Assembly (NCBI GenBank): GCA_018873245.2
Contig: JAEMBT020000002.1
Location: 5,720,001-5,784,000, forward strand
Length of the DNA stretch: 64,000 nucleotides
Source: Archegozetes longisetosus
Lineage: Eukaryota > Arthropoda > Arachnida > Sarcoptiformes > Trhypochthoniidae
Reading direction: 5' to 3'
Shown piece by piece: positions 37,825 through 50,698 of the stretch. Under the pieces are notes generated by a model. That model did no database searches. It saw only the letters and a program-made list of their open reading frames with translations, and was not told where the DNA came from. The position numbers were made by a program, and so were the translations under genes. Every line of letters begins with the position of its first letter. Within the stretch, counting starts at the first letter, position 1.

Positions 37825-38250
37825 ATGAATAGCGAACAGTTGACGCAAAATCCATCACAAACTCAAGTTTTGTCACTTAATAAGTCATCGAATAATGATT
37901 TGAATGAACAAAATCAACAGAAAGTTCACGTCGAATGTAATGATAATCAGAAAGTTATACCACAACAAGTACCACAAGAAGTAGTCTTTCACATCAAGAA
38001 GTTGTATCATCAAAACTTATTATGGGACCAAGTCTTGGAGCAGTCGAAGAATACAGATTTGTTTGTGGAATATTCTTGTGGTACAGATATTAGTGATTGT
38101 AATTTTGACAAATTTGTGCCCAATTGTGACAACGAATTGAGGCATTTATTGAAAAAGCTAAAGTTTATTAATGAAACATATGATGGAATGATTCGTAAAT
38201 TGCAATCAGAAATCAATAGTTTCAAAATGAAAGATTTCGCTAAAGAATAA
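37825..38250 (+). CDS. Small unrecognised protein with C-terminal helix
   Basis: 141 aa in one exon, starting at the ATG after the AT-rich leader (MNSEQLTQNPSQ). The first 55 residues are polar, rich in Gln, Asn and Ser and probably disordered. The rest is helical (EVVFHIKKLYHQNLLWDQVL), with an acidic Cys-containing middle (SCGTDISDCNFDKFVPNC) and a C-terminal helix (ELRHLLKKLKFINETYDGMI) with heptad-like spacing. The layout recalls small subunits of nuclear complexes, but no family was matched. It is transcribed away from the NCBP2AS2-like gene. Confidence 0.65.
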   Translation: MNSEQLTQNPSQTQVLSLNKSSNNDLNEQNQQKVHVECNDNQKVIPQQVPQEVVFHIKKLYHQNLLWDQVLEQSKNTDLFVEYSCGTDISDCNFDKFVPNCDNELRHLLKKLKFINETYDGMIRKLQSEINSFKMKDFAKE

Positions 38251-39684
38251 TCTTTTTACAACTTGAGATTACTTTTCATATTTTTTGTATAATTTTGTAA
38301 TCAAATAGTTAAATACATGTACTTTTCCTAATCATAATTATTATATAATCATTATTTTATTCCCAAAGCTTTTAATTTCCAGCTGAAAATATATTTTTAA
38401 TCAAATTATTTGATAATTGGATTTTATTAAAACCTTGAAAATGATTGTCGAACAAATGTTAGTCAATTAATGTATTTAAATAAACTTAAAACAGACTTTA
38501 TTCTGTTCTCTTATGCTATATTAAATTTCAGTAATTATGGGTTGAAGGCATATGTCAGAATAGAATGTGTTTTCACGATGTTTTATAATATTTAATGATA
38601 ATTGTTAGTTTAGTTTGATTACGTTTAGTGTAATAGTTAAACTTATACTTCAAGGCTATAATGAGTATTGCAAAATAGTTAAGTGTCTAACAACTGATTG
38701 CACCAACAGACCAATAATTTATGAAAACAAGTTATAAAAACTAGTTCATATTATATCAACAAGAGGTTATCATATTCCATAAAATCAAAGTCTAAGTCTA
38801 GCTCAAAATAAGATGTATCATATATATGTCTGCAGGTAATATAAAGGTGAACAGATGCAATAACTTGCCTAAACTAATTATGTTTATTCTAACACTAAAT
38901 TGTCACAATAACTATTGACATCGTTATAAACTTTAGTCTTAAAAAATTGGAAAATTTCCTAGAATAGTTCTTATCAGATCTTTAATCTAGAGCTCAGTTA
39001 AACATCAACTTTGCAAAGGAGACTTGAACTTGGAGTACAAATTATGCTAGCAGTATCGATAACAATGACTAATTTTCGACTATAACTTTGACTAGATTGT
39101 GCTCGAACTTAACTATGGTATAGTTAGTTGTATTACTAAACAATCGATACATTTTCTGATCAGTCAATAGCAGGAAAACGGATATCGAACTTAAAAGTGA
39201 GATATGAACAAATAAGTTGCTTTTCAACACGTAGTTTATGTATGAGTCACGCCCAGAATTGCAACACTTTTTGTTTCCATACGCCGAAAACAAGTTAATT
39301 GACTAAAGTTAGTTTGTCTATTTGCTATGCGTCGCATTCTTGTCAGTTAATTGGTTTTTGCTACTTGAAGCCAAACAGCGCTTCATTTCCATTGTGTTTC
39401 CAGCCTTTCATTGAATTACACGTCAACTTATTTTTAGTTAGTTTTTCTGATAGACTACAGATAAAAACGCCGGTCTTTTCATGGGAGAAGTCGTCGTTTC
39501 CCTAGTATTTCACTAAAAACGCGTTTTGATTAAATGCGTTTAAAACTAAGTAACTATTTATTTAAATAAAGCCATAAATTAATATAAACTACAATTAAGT
39601 TGAGAAAAGAAAAACTGATAAATTATTTATTAAGTTTGCAATAAAAATACTATAAATTTTGTGATAATTATATAAAAAGCGAAA
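38251..39684. other. Spacer upstream of PDI copy 1
   Basis: 1.4 kb without a supported gene. The frames at 39069-39293 (minus) and 39299-39505 (plus) lack coding character. The promoter of PDI copy 1 should lie at the end of this stretch; AT-rich TATAAAA-like words occur near 39670 but are too close to the ATG to be assigned. Confidence 0.4.
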
Positions 39685-42302
39685 ATGTTTAAAATGAATA
39701 TTTCGTTATTATTACTGACATTAATAACAATTATAAAAACAGTCATCAGTTCTGATGTTCTGGACTTTAGTACTGATGATTTTAAGTCGAATGTTGGCCA
39801 ACACGACACTATTTTGGTTGAGTTCTTTGCCCCGTGGTGCGGACATTGCAAACGATTGGCGCCTGAGTACGAGTCAGCGGCCACCCGTTTGAAGAACAAC
39901 GACCCACCCGTCCCCCTGGCAAAGGTTTGCATCTATTCATTTATTTCAGTTTGTATTGTTTTCACTTACTAATGTTTTATTGTTTCATTCTTAGGTCGAC
40001 TGTACGACTGACAACGGAAAAGATATTTGTTCTGAATATGGCGTTAGCGGTTATCCGACGCTTAAAATTTTTAAAGGTTTGTGCTTTTTTGGTCTCATTT
40101 AACCCTTTATTGTGATGATTTGAGTGGTTTGCAGCTGCAACGTTTGCTTTCAATTATCTTGCATTTTATGAAGCTGTAAAATGCAACTTGTTTAGTTATT
40201 TTTCGATAACAATCTAATGTAGACTTGATTGGTTTATCAGCAAAACATCACGCTTCAATTCAATGCTTTTGTAACAACCAATACCAGTTTTAACTGCAAT
40301 TCAAATTTTCAGATTCCTTTTACTAAAGGAAGTGAATAGAAAGAACACGTGCTCTTAAGCCTATTGTTAGGTGTGCTGTGAAGCATCGTTAGATATCATT
40401 CACTTTAGCTTATTTAATCGTTTGAGCTGTTTAGCTTAATCAGTTTTTATTGAAGTCTAAATTTAATAAGTTAATTGATGAACCAATACCAGATGTTTAA
40501 GGTATTTATACAATTATCTTTGCAAACGTACTAATGGTTCATCAGTTATTTGAATCATTTAGAGTCAATTTTAGTTTTCCTCAAATTACTAGTGTTTTTC
40601 TCCATTTTTCTCTGCGATCTTTTACAACCTGAACAAATACTGAACAGGTGCAATAATTTTCTTCTAATTATTAACAGGCGGTGAATTTTCTGCCGAATAC
40701 AACGGCCCTCGAGATGCCGATGGAATCGTCAAGTATATGCGATCACAAGTAGGACCTGCTTCAAGACTGTACGATAGTCGCACCAAATTAGAAGAAGCAT
40801 TAAATAAAGCTAAAGAAGTAATAGTTTTGGGTATTTTTGAGAAGGACGATAAGTCTTCACTTCAGACCAAGTTCTTGAAAGCTGCTGACAAGCTGAGAGA
40901 ATCTGTCAATTTTGGTCATGTCTTCACTGAAACAGTTGCGGACGTGTTTGACTTGAAGGTATTGAGCGATTTGAAAGAGAAGACAGCGCCAACTGTTATA
41001 CTTGTTCGACCAAATGATCTTAAAAATAAATTCGAACCCAATTATGTGGTTTACAGTTCTGGTGATGTGGATGCCTTCGTTAAAGATAACTTATACGGAA
41101 TAGTCGGACACAGAACTCAAAATAACAATCAAGATTTCAGGGTTGGTATTGATTTAAATGATTCGATAGTGTATAAGGTCTTCGCCACACTAATTGTAGT
41201 ACTATCTTTACTAAATTAGTGCCAGATAAATGTTTTGTAAGACCAATAGTGACTAAATCGCTATAGGAAGCAATTGAGCACCTCTTAATTGTTACAATTG
41301 TGCCGAAAAATAGTGATACATATTAAATATATCTGTTATTTAATCTTCACTATTTGTTAGATCTTAATTCAATTTGTTTTAACTTGCAGCCACCACTCGT
41401 TGTTGTCTACTATGACGTTGATTATGTCAAGAATCCAAAGGGAACTAATTATTGGCGAAACCGTGTCCTCAAAGTGGCTCAAAACTATAAAGATCTCACA
41501 TTTGCCGTCTCTAACGCTCAACAATTTGCCGGTGAGTTAGAAGAATACGGTTTGGAAGCACCTCGTGATCGTGACTCTGCACCGGTTGTTGGAGCTCGTG
41601 ATCGGGATGGAAAGAAATATGTTTTGAAAGAAAAGTTTTCGGTCGAAAGTTTCGAAAAATTCGTCAATAGTTTTAAAAACGGAGAACTAGAGCCACACGT
41701 AAAGTCGGAAGAGTTGCCTGACAACGAAAACGCAGACGTGAAGGTAGCGGTCGCAAAGAATTTTGATGAATTGGTTATCAACTCAGACAAGGACATTTTG
41801 ATTGAGTTCTATGCCCCGTGGTGTGGACACTGCAAAAAGTTGGCACCAACTTACGAAGAATTAGGTGCGAATTTGTCTATGCAATTAATTTTCTAAATTG
41901 TAGTTAAGAAATGATGAGTTAATTCAAGACGGGTCTGAAATTAATTGACGACACTGTACCGCTCCAGACTGATAGCTAACTGTTATTTATATGTTGATTA
42001 GATTCTGAGTTGACTGTTGATTGACTAATTTCCATTGTTTCCAACTGATAGGTCAAGCGCTTAAGAACGAACCTGGGGTCCAAATTGTCAAAATGGACGC
42101 TACAGCAAATGACGTTCCATCACCTTTTGTAGTCCATGGATTCCCTACTCTTTACTGGTATCCTAAGAGCAAGTCACCGAAGAAATATGAAGGAGGAAGA
42201 GATTTGAAAGATTTTATTGAATTCATATCAAAACATGCAACTGATGAATTGGTAGGATATGATCGATCGGCAAATAAAAAGGAAGTAAAGGAAGAGCTTT
42301 AG
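39685..42302 (+). CDS. PDIA3: ERp57/PDIA3-like protein disulfide isomerase, copy 1 (intact)
   Basis: Thiol-disulfide oxidoreductase of the ER lumen that forms and reshuffles disulfides in secreted glycoproteins. Five exons: 39685-39924, 39995-40076, 40678-41141, 41390-41864, 42052-42302; phases agree and give 503 aa, close to the 505 aa of human ERp57. Seen: signal peptide ([16 protein letters not shown]...ISS), thioredoxin domain a with [10 protein letters not shown] and cis-Pro GYPT, redox-inactive b and b' domains ([15 protein letters not shown]...NYWRNR, an ERp57 hallmark), domain a' with [10 protein letters not shown] and GFPT, and the retention signal KEEL. Both active sites are the standard CGHC. 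It is the best-preserved of three copies and is probably the functional ancestor of the other two. Confidence 0.95.
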
Positions 42303-42932
42303 AACAAATTTATAATTAACAACTGGGATATCATATGATAACTAAAATAACATCAGTTATGTTTTTATATTAATATTAATTCATTTCTAGTTTAAATTTT
42401 TTTCAATTGATTTAAATTTTTCAATAAATTGTTCGGTTTTTGGTACAAATATATTGTATTCGGTTGATATTTTTTTAAGATAATCAAATGCTGGACTTCA
42501 GTTTGGTATAGCTTTCTCTACTGAACTGAAGTTGTTTTGTTGGCAAACATGAAAATCTAAGGTTGTCTTTATAAATATGAAATGGAGCTTAGTAATTAAA
42601 ACTGCAATATGAAAGCGTTTGTGAAAGAGAGATTGGTATAAAATGCGCTATAATATAGTGTACTACCAAAAGGTTCTAGCATTTAAGTCCATGTTTATTC
42701 ATAAAGTTATATACTTACAAGTTATTACTAGACTTTTTAGGGCTTTTAAAATGAACTCTAATGTATTGCAATCTCTTTTATAAACGGTTTCATATAACAA
42801 ACGCTAATAAGAGCTATTACTGTGCTTGTGAGTTTTGTTTCCATCTAAACTTTCTATTTATAGGAAGAAATCCATTTTATGTAAATAAGATATACAATTG
42901 AGAAAATTCGTTAGATTAATAAAAGTACCGGA

Positions 42933-43293
42933 CATTCGCCATAAAACGAGCTTCAAAAGTATTTCGAAACTGCTTTCAATCATTTGATAAAATGAGAAAT
43001 GATGTGAATGATTGAGAGTCCGATTTCCAACTATATGAATAAGAATCCTTAAGGGATATAAACAACAAAAGTTGTGTTTAGTTATGGTAAAATCACTTGT
43101 TATTGTTAGTAAACGTTTGATCTCCAGAAATAATTTTCTTATTTTAGCACAATTTTCGTAAAACTATCTATAAAAAAAATTGAACATTAAGATTTGTAAA
43201 GTTTGCTAATGAGTAAATGCAAATGTTGAGTTCTTAAAATATAGTTTCGATGTCTGATTTAACTACGAATGAGGCAGTCAGTTTTATAGTGAA
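42933..43293. repeat. Dispersed repeat A, copy 2
   Basis: Related over its length to 11283-11666 in the same orientation, with many substitutions and a few gaps. It lies between PDI copies 1 and 2. Confidence 0.8.
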
Positions 43294-43569
43294 TACCTGA
43301 TATATCAATATATGGCTACAGTTTGATCTAAAGTTGATGTATAGTCTGTATTTGGGATGCCAACTTTCCAGCTTTGAGATAATGTTTCTAGTCTTCAGCT
43401 TAGATTTAAAGCTTAAAATTAAGATTTGATCGTTCGGTCCTCTTCTTGATTATAAACCTATAGTTTTGAAAAATGATCTTCTTAGAATTTTTCTGCAGCT
43501 ATCACTCGATTAAGTGTTGGCATCCCTAGTCCAAATAGTGAGAGATATGGTTACGATAAAATTGCTCTC

Positions 43570-44030
43570 CTACGCCTAGCTAAATAAGGAGAGACCTGTA
43601 CTGAAGGACTATGATCAACGTGTTTTGATTTGACATTAATCTATGCAACCATTAAATTGACCAGAACTCAGAAACTAGTACTAATTAACTCAATTGTTCT
43701 CAATGACTAACATGTAAGGCAATTTTTAGCATTAGTTTGTATGAGTAATGCTGACTGCTGTACATATGCATCGAAAGCATTGATAAGCATTAAACTGTGC
43801 AGTGAAGCCATACGAGATAATGCATAAGGTACTACATAATATACACTAGCCTCGTATGAACCAACGCTCAAGGTTACGCTTATATTAGCGATTGAGAAAC
43901 TAAGAGTTGATCAGTACAAGTTTCTTGAGTTCTGGCCAATCTAATGGTTGCACAGATTGATGCCAAATCAAAATTTGTTGATCCTACTCCTTCAATTGAG
44001 GTCCTTTCTGCGTTAGCCTAACCTAGCTTA
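43570..44030. mobile_element. Fold-back element between PDI copies 1 and 2
   Basis: The left arm, from about 43570, is mirrored by the right arm up to about 44030. Paired blocks include GGATCAAC/GATCAACG, TTTTGATTTG, GCAACCATTA and CCAGAACTCA with their inverses on the right. The arms are each roughly 180-200 bases with an estimated one mismatch in five, and the centre holds CTCGTATG and its inverse CATACGAG. It contains no gene. The limits are approximate, and no target duplication was identified. Confidence 0.7.
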
Positions 44031-44336
44031 ACCTAAATTGGTTGTATTGGTATATTTAATTAAGTTAGAACAGATAAGGAGAATGCTAAACATAGAACAG
44101 CATTGTTTCAGTAACAACATGACTCCTTTATATTCGAACCTTAAATCAACAACAAAGCTAACTTTAGCCGAAGCTAACTTTTAGGATGGATTGAGTTATA
44201 ATGGGCCGAACTATAAATGTGTCAGTGTTCAATACAATCATGTATTCGGCAATCAAAAATATTCAAAGTTTATTAATATTGAAGTTCATTTATTTTTAAA
44301 AAATCAGTGCAACTTTATTTTTCAATCAAAATAAGA

Positions 44337-46298
44337 TCAAAGTTCTTCTTTAACAACTTTCTTCTTTTTGCCATCTCTGTTATAACCAACTAACTCATCA
44401 GTTGAATGTTTGGCCACAAACTTTATTAAATCTTTCAGTTCTCTTTGGCCCTCGTAGACCTCTAATGATTTGTTTTTCGGATACCAGAAGATAGTAGGAT
44501 ATCCTTGAAACTCAAAAAGTGCTGGAACGTCATTATTAGAGGCATCGATTTTAACAATTTGCACTCCGGGCTCGTTCTTCAATTTTTTACCTGAATATTC
44601 AGAGAAAATATTGGAAATTGTTTAAATCCTCTTATCTAAAGAATATCCTTTAAAAAGTCTGTCTCTAAGCTCTGAATCTCATCAAAACTTATCGGGATTC
44701 GGAACTAATAAAATACTATAGAACCTGACCGAGTTTTTCATAAATAGGTTCTAATCGTTTGCAATGTCCACACCACGGTGCATAAAACTCAATGAGTGTG
44801 TCCTTATCAGAATCGATGACCAATTCCTTGAAGTTATTGGCGACCGCGACCTTCACATTGGCTTCATCGTTATTTGTTGGCAATTCTTGTGATATCACGA
44901 ATGGTTCTAATTTTCCTTTTTTAAAGTCTTCGACAAACTTTGCAAACTCTTCGACAGTAAAATTACTTTTCATGACAAACTTTACATTATCCTTAGTTCT
45001 TGCTCCAACAAGTGGTGCCGAATCACGCTCTTTTGGTAACTCGAGACCGAAATCTTTCAATTCACCCGCAAATTCTTTAGAGTTAGAAATAGCGAAAGTT
45101 AAATCGTTGTGGTTTTGCGCAACTTTGAGCACACGATTCCGCCAATAATTGGTTGTCTTTGAATGGTTAGTGTAATCAACATTGTAAAAGGCAACTACAG
45201 TTGGTCTCTATAATAATATAAGAAAATGATACTAAACTGAGCGTAAAAGTCGGTATCAGTTATACATACATTGAAATCTAATCTGTTGGCAATAGTTCTG
45301 TGACCAACTAATCCATGGAAGTTTTTATCTATAAAATCCTTAATTTCGCCTGAGGTGTAAACTCCAAAATCTGGTTCAAACTTGTTTCTCAAATGTTTCG
45401 GTCGAACGAGTATAATATTTGATGACTTTTCTTTCAAATCTTTTAATAATTTTAATTTATAAACACCAGACACAGAATCGGTGAAGACATGAGCAAAGCT
45501 GACTCTTTCTCTCAATTTATCGGCTGCTTTATGGAAGTTTTTTTGTACGCTTTGTTCGGGCGATTCGTTTTTGAAAATACCCAAAACAATAACTTGTTTG
45601 GTATTAGTTAGAGACTCTTCTAACTTCTTAAGGGAGTCATATTTAACCGAAGCCGGGCTTGTAATCTGTTTCATATACTTAACGAAATCATTTGCTTCTC
45701 GACCCCCTTTGTAGTCATAGAAATATTCTCCTCCTTTCGAAAAATTAATGAAAATTTACAGATTCACATCAGTATTACACATATGGAATTGAATTTTGTC
45801 TACTTTCTTATTGATTAATTAAAATTGCTCTAAGATAGTATACATTAATATAAAATGAGAAAAATCTAGATCAAATGATTCTAACCTTTGTATAGCTTGA
45901 AAGTTGGAAAACTTTTAATTTTAATTTTGCTGCAAAGCTTTTTGCCGGCGTCCGTATCGCAGTTGTACTAAAAATTAGATAAAACAAAAATACCTTAATG
46001 TTTAGTATTATCACGAAAATATCAAATGAAACCTTAGCCAATGGTATAGAAGGAACGTTTGTCTTCAATATACTAGCTGCTGATTCATAATCAGATGCTA
46101 CGCTCTGACAGACCGAACACCAAGGAGCATAAAATTCTACTAAAATAGCATCATATTTAGTTATCGAAGAATTAAAATCAGTCTCAGATAAATCAACGAT
46201 ATCGAATTTTTCACTTCGCTCTCAACGCTTTCAGAATTTGGTTGAGATGCGAATACAGATTTTGTAATTAACAATAATATCAAATAAATATGATACAT
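44337..46298 (-). CDS. ERp57/PDIA3-like protein disulfide isomerase, copy 2, with one-base frame break
   Basis: Same five-exon plan as copy 1: 46298-46033, 45967-45886, 45733-45270, 45207-44730, 44590-44337, with exons 2 and 3 exactly as long as in copy 1 (82 and 464 bases). About 514 aa if the frame were continuous. Domain a has the altered site [11 protein letters not shown] (CSVC instead of CGHC) with SFPT as cis-Pro. Domain a' keeps [10 protein letters not shown] and GYPT, and the end is KEEL. The signal peptide ([17 protein letters not shown]) and the following thioredoxin domain (from FDIVDLSE) are in different frames: exon 1 is one base short, next to a run of five A at about 46205. 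Either a sequencing indel or a real lesion. If translated, the CSVC site should have different redox strength from CGHC. Confidence 0.82.
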
Positions 46299-47107
46299 TT
46301 GAAAAATTGACTATTCTTTGAATTAAATAGATTCTGGGAAGTTAATAGACTAAGGGAAAAAGCTCTGACCTAACTACACTTCGAGACAATATGTGAATTA
46401 TGCCTAGTTTCCCTTAGATATCGCGATTAATAATACCTGAAAATGTGTCCTAAAGTTGACGTGTTATAGTTATTCTAATTTTTCTAGACACATGTCCTGT
46501 CAATCAGAATGTTTAAGTCTCAGTCACGATTGTCGGAGAGACTATATTTTTCTCTGTTTAAAGTTGAAATATATTAAACATTTTAATACCAGTATACGTC
46601 TTGTAAAAGCATAAAAACAAGATAATTCTTTCTAATTAAAATGAATTGTTTTGAAATAAGACATCTTATTTGCGCACAATTTTTCCATAATCTATATTTT
46701 ACAGATTAGCAAAACGAGCTCTTTGTAAGTTCTCATTTACAATATTTCTCTCAAGAAGTTATTCAATTTAAAGCAATAAATGTTTGATATGCCCGCAGTG
46801 AATGGGCTCAATGCCAGAATGTTTGTTGATCATGCAATCTATCTATCTACGAAAATAAACAACTGTAATTTATTTACATTCGTATTTAGCCTTTCAGCAA
46901 ATTAGTCAGACATACTGTAACTATAAAATAAACCAAAAGTTCACTTTTAAGTCAAATGAAATGAAACTTTCTTTACTTATTGCACAACAGAAGTACTATA
47001 ATTAGTAGTCTTCGTAAACTGTTTCAATTGCTCCTGCAGTCTTTATTAACATAAATGGGCCAAACTGATAATTGAGACATATGTCAGTTTAAAGTTCATA
47101 TAGAGTT

Positions 47108-47332
47108 TGAGTGTTAGACATTTATGTGGTTACCACTACAATGTTCTGATAAGTCTAGAACACTAAGCACTCAATTGTCTGTATAGACTTAACTGAATAT
47201 ACCACGGATACCATTCTATGCAAAGTTAGTTAGGTTATGTAAAGGGAATAGTGAACTAAGTGTACTAGCCTTAGAAAAATGTTTTGGGTAACCACACAAT
47301 TATCTAACACCCAAATCTTGCATCAACAATGA
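47108..47332. mobile_element. Palindromic element family C, copy 2
   Basis: Left end GTGTTAGACATTTATGTGG and right end (reverse complement) GTGTTAGATAATTGTGTGG, both continuing into GTTACC. The inner part shares GGTTATG...GGGAATAG and GGTAACCACA with the element at 37194-37471. No gene inside. Confidence 0.65.
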
Positions 47333-47339
47333 ACCCAAG

Positions 47340-50300
47340 TATAACTGATAAATGATTTTTTAACTTAACTACACTCACTTTGAAGTGAATATTAGGAGAG
47401 AAATTAGAGAACAATCGATAAAAAACGATATCTTCCATAATCTAAACAAAACCTCTATTTGTTACAATTGATTTGAACAAAATTTATATTTCGATTGCCT
47501 TAATTTTAACGATAAACTAGAAACGAAATAATTTTCTGTGTTGCATAGCTGCTTTGCCACAGAACATTGTAAATTGACACAACACGAGTTTTTATCAAAA
47601 CAGTTCTATGTTTTCTTTAACAAACCTAAAATTTCACGTGAGAAAATTTGTCCAACTAAGTTTGCTAAATAAGCTCAGCAGTTAGTCACTTATTAGCACA
47701 GCTAGACCTTACGCTTGTAGTGCTTGATAAAACACACTCAAATGCTTAATAATTGTTTATAGCAACTAGGGAGAGATGTACTGTAGTGGTATGCTTTTCA
47801 TCGGATCATAATATAGAACATATTAACATACTTATAGAATATTCAATATAGTAATCAAAGCAAATTAGAAACTAAATTTGGCAACAAATCGATGAGTGCG
47901 ACATGGAGTTTGACGTAGCAGCGACTTTTTTCTTGTTGCTATCCCGGACCATTAAGTTTTCCATTGTACTTAGGAGTCAAATTGACTTTTTCATGTATTC
48001 TGTGTGATTCCAATTTCTGCCTCACCTTATTGTTAACCTAGTTAAAAAATGAGCACTAGTTGCACTCTTATTGGTTTTGTTACTTTAAAAGTAGAAAGTC
48101 ACTTTCAAGCAAATTTTTCAATGTGACTTTTCTATTATTTTTAGTCATTCTGATTACGAAGGCTCTCTAAAGTGAATTTGTTTAACTTCCTTTAAGTGGT
48201 TTCACTTGAAAATGACTATTCCTGAAAGCAAAGGGATACTCTTAAATAGGACTAAACACCTATTTTCTTGTGTTTTCATAGTGAGAGTGATTGAAGCCAA
48301 AATTATAAGTAAATGTTTTCTCTCGAAAAATGTTCACGTTTTCTCTAAAGAAAAGTACTTTTAGGTGAAAAACTTTGTTTTGTTCTTTTAAAACAAATTA
48401 TAATCTTCCTATAAACGTTATTCTTTGTTCGAAATTTTTCTTCTTTTGAGAAAAATGTTTGTAACTTTTAGTGACCAGATCTGTGACAATTCAATACTAC
48501 ATGAAAAGGATCTTCGATTGAAAAGATGCAAAATGTTGATGCGAGAGGCTATGTTGAGAGATAGGTTGCCTTATATTCTCTATGTTCCTGCTCGCGTAGA
48601 GACACTGCTCTTCTTTTTAATCATCGATAAATCTATGAAATAGAAATTGAATCGATTTCAATTTTCGTAAAAGAAACATTTAATCAATATATAGAAAGAA
48701 AATTTGAAACAATAGATAACTGAAAAAATGTTTACTATAAGAGAAAGCATTAGAGATGATTGTTTCGAAAACTCTGTTTTGAAGCCCTGATAATACTCTA
48801 AAAACCCATCTAATTTCTATAAGTATATTGCTTCCAAATTTTTATTAAGAAACCGATGGACTGACAATAAAGATGGCTGTAGGCTTTGTCTTTGTAAATC
48901 ATTAAATTATTGTCAGCTCATCATATAGAACTGCAATTATATTTAATCAAATAAACTCAATTACCCATCATTTATTCTAGATAAATTTGAAAATCGAAAA
49001 TCTTTCACAAAACAATGCCTATTAATGAATGAAAAACTAAGTTTTTTATTACCTTTAAGACTCTCAACCTCTTAAACTATTGAAATTTGTCTGCAATTTA
49101 ATGGTAGTTGAAAGAAGTCTATTCCTGCAATTAAGCTTATCTATTGCATTGATTCTCAGTTTAAATCTACTTGATATTTGAAAATATTTCGTTCCAAAAT
49201 TTAGTCTATTTTATGTTTAGAAAATTAGAATCCTTTTCTAGTACAAAATCTGGAAATAGGGTTTACGAAACTTTATATTTCGAGTGATCTTCCAAGTGAT
49301 CAGTTTACAAACAGCTAGAAATTGATAGATTCGATGATGACACAAGTAAGAGACTCTTTTACACATTTCAGTCTAACTAAACAACTAATTGGTTATATCT
49401 TGTGTTTTTATAAGATTTGACATGTACTCAAAAATATATTAAAAACATCCTTATTCAAGCAAGAATTAATGGACTCAATTGAGTTAATGGTAAGAGGTGG
49501 CTAAACAAGCTTTAAAACGAGCCTTGCCATAAACTAGGACTCTAGACTTTCAACTGGAATAAAGAATAGATTAATTTTTATAGAAAGTCTGGATCAATTA
49601 TTGTCAATCTGAGAGCTCCCGTATATTGAGGCTCGACAGAAGCTAAGTCAAGAAACTAAGTCAAACTAACGGCTCATTTGGATAAAGACTTGTTTAAGCA
49701 TGTCTTATAGTCATTGGCGCTACTTCATTCAATGGTTTGATCTTTGATGAGCCCATTAATAAGTTATGCTAATATTTTAATAGGTGTTGAATAATTGAAA
49801 ATAAGCAGACTTCATATTATATAATAAAGATGTGGTTCAAATAATCAAATAATACTCAATAACATATAATTATCTGCTTTCAATCTGAAGGCATTATTAT
49901 TTGAGATTGAACAAACTATAATCAATAAATGACTTTAAATTATTGGATATCTGAAAATATATTTTGGTATAAAAATAATAGCTTGGAATAAATCGACAAC
50001 TTCCACTTTCACTTAAGGCTATTAAGCGATAGAAAAGATGATTTAGTTGTCTGATATTCGTAGACCTTCATCACAAATAATCAATAAAATTCCGTTATTT
50101 TACTGGTTCTCAATGAAAAGACCTTAGATTCAAACTGTTAGGTCTGTTTATGATACTATATTTATTCCAACCAAATACAAGGCTAGAAAATTTTTTGTTT
50201 TAAGGGCGCGTCCTTTTCGCTTGTCTAACTAATTTAAATGTTATGACATATCTTAATTACATCAATCATAGTCATTTAATTAGTTATCCAACTCGATTTA

Positions 50301-50590
50301 ATCAAACGACTTGTATTTTATGCTGTTTTTATTGAAAGTTGAGCCTTCAAGTTCTATGAAAACAAAAACAAAAGTTTACTTAATTCAAGCATCAAATTGA
50401 GGCAGAGTACACAAATAAGATGTTATTTGAGTGAAAATTTCAAGATAACTAAAAAAAGAATTTATTGATCACGTAGGAATTTAAAGATGAAACTATTTAA
50501 AGAACATAATACGCAAACTAATGTCTGTTAGGAAATTTCTACCTTTCATTATGAATAATAAATAATAGGAGACCAAGGTCTGTGATAAAG
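47340..50590. other. Spacer between PDI copy 2 and the Gly/Tyr peptide gene
   Basis: 3.2 kb. A 63-codon frame starting at ATG 48455 (with KDLRLKRCKMLMREAMLRDR) has reasonable codon use but no partner exon and no recognised family. The rest shows no coding or repeat structure. Confidence 0.4.
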
Positions 50591-50597
50591 GTTCACT

Positions 50598-50605
50598 TAT
50601 AAAAG
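50598..50605 (+). promoter_or_regulatory. TATA box of the Gly/Tyr peptide gene
   Basis: TATAAAAG, about 100 bases upstream of the ATG; a start about 30 bases downstream leaves a leader of about 70 bases. Confidence 0.65.
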
Positions 50606-50698
50606 CTCCGATTCTTTCTGTCAAAAACTCAAATTCTTGCTTACACTTGCTTTTCAAGTTTGCTTCAATACAAACAAATCTCGACTTAAAACTTAAAA

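Noticed and set aside
44792..45148. 118-codon plus-strand frame over PDI copy 2
   Set aside because: Antisense shadow; the minus strand carries the conserved a' domain.
48455..48643. Possible 62-aa protein on the plus strand
   Set aside because: Balanced codons but no signal, motif or partner exon; kept only as a remark in the spacer.
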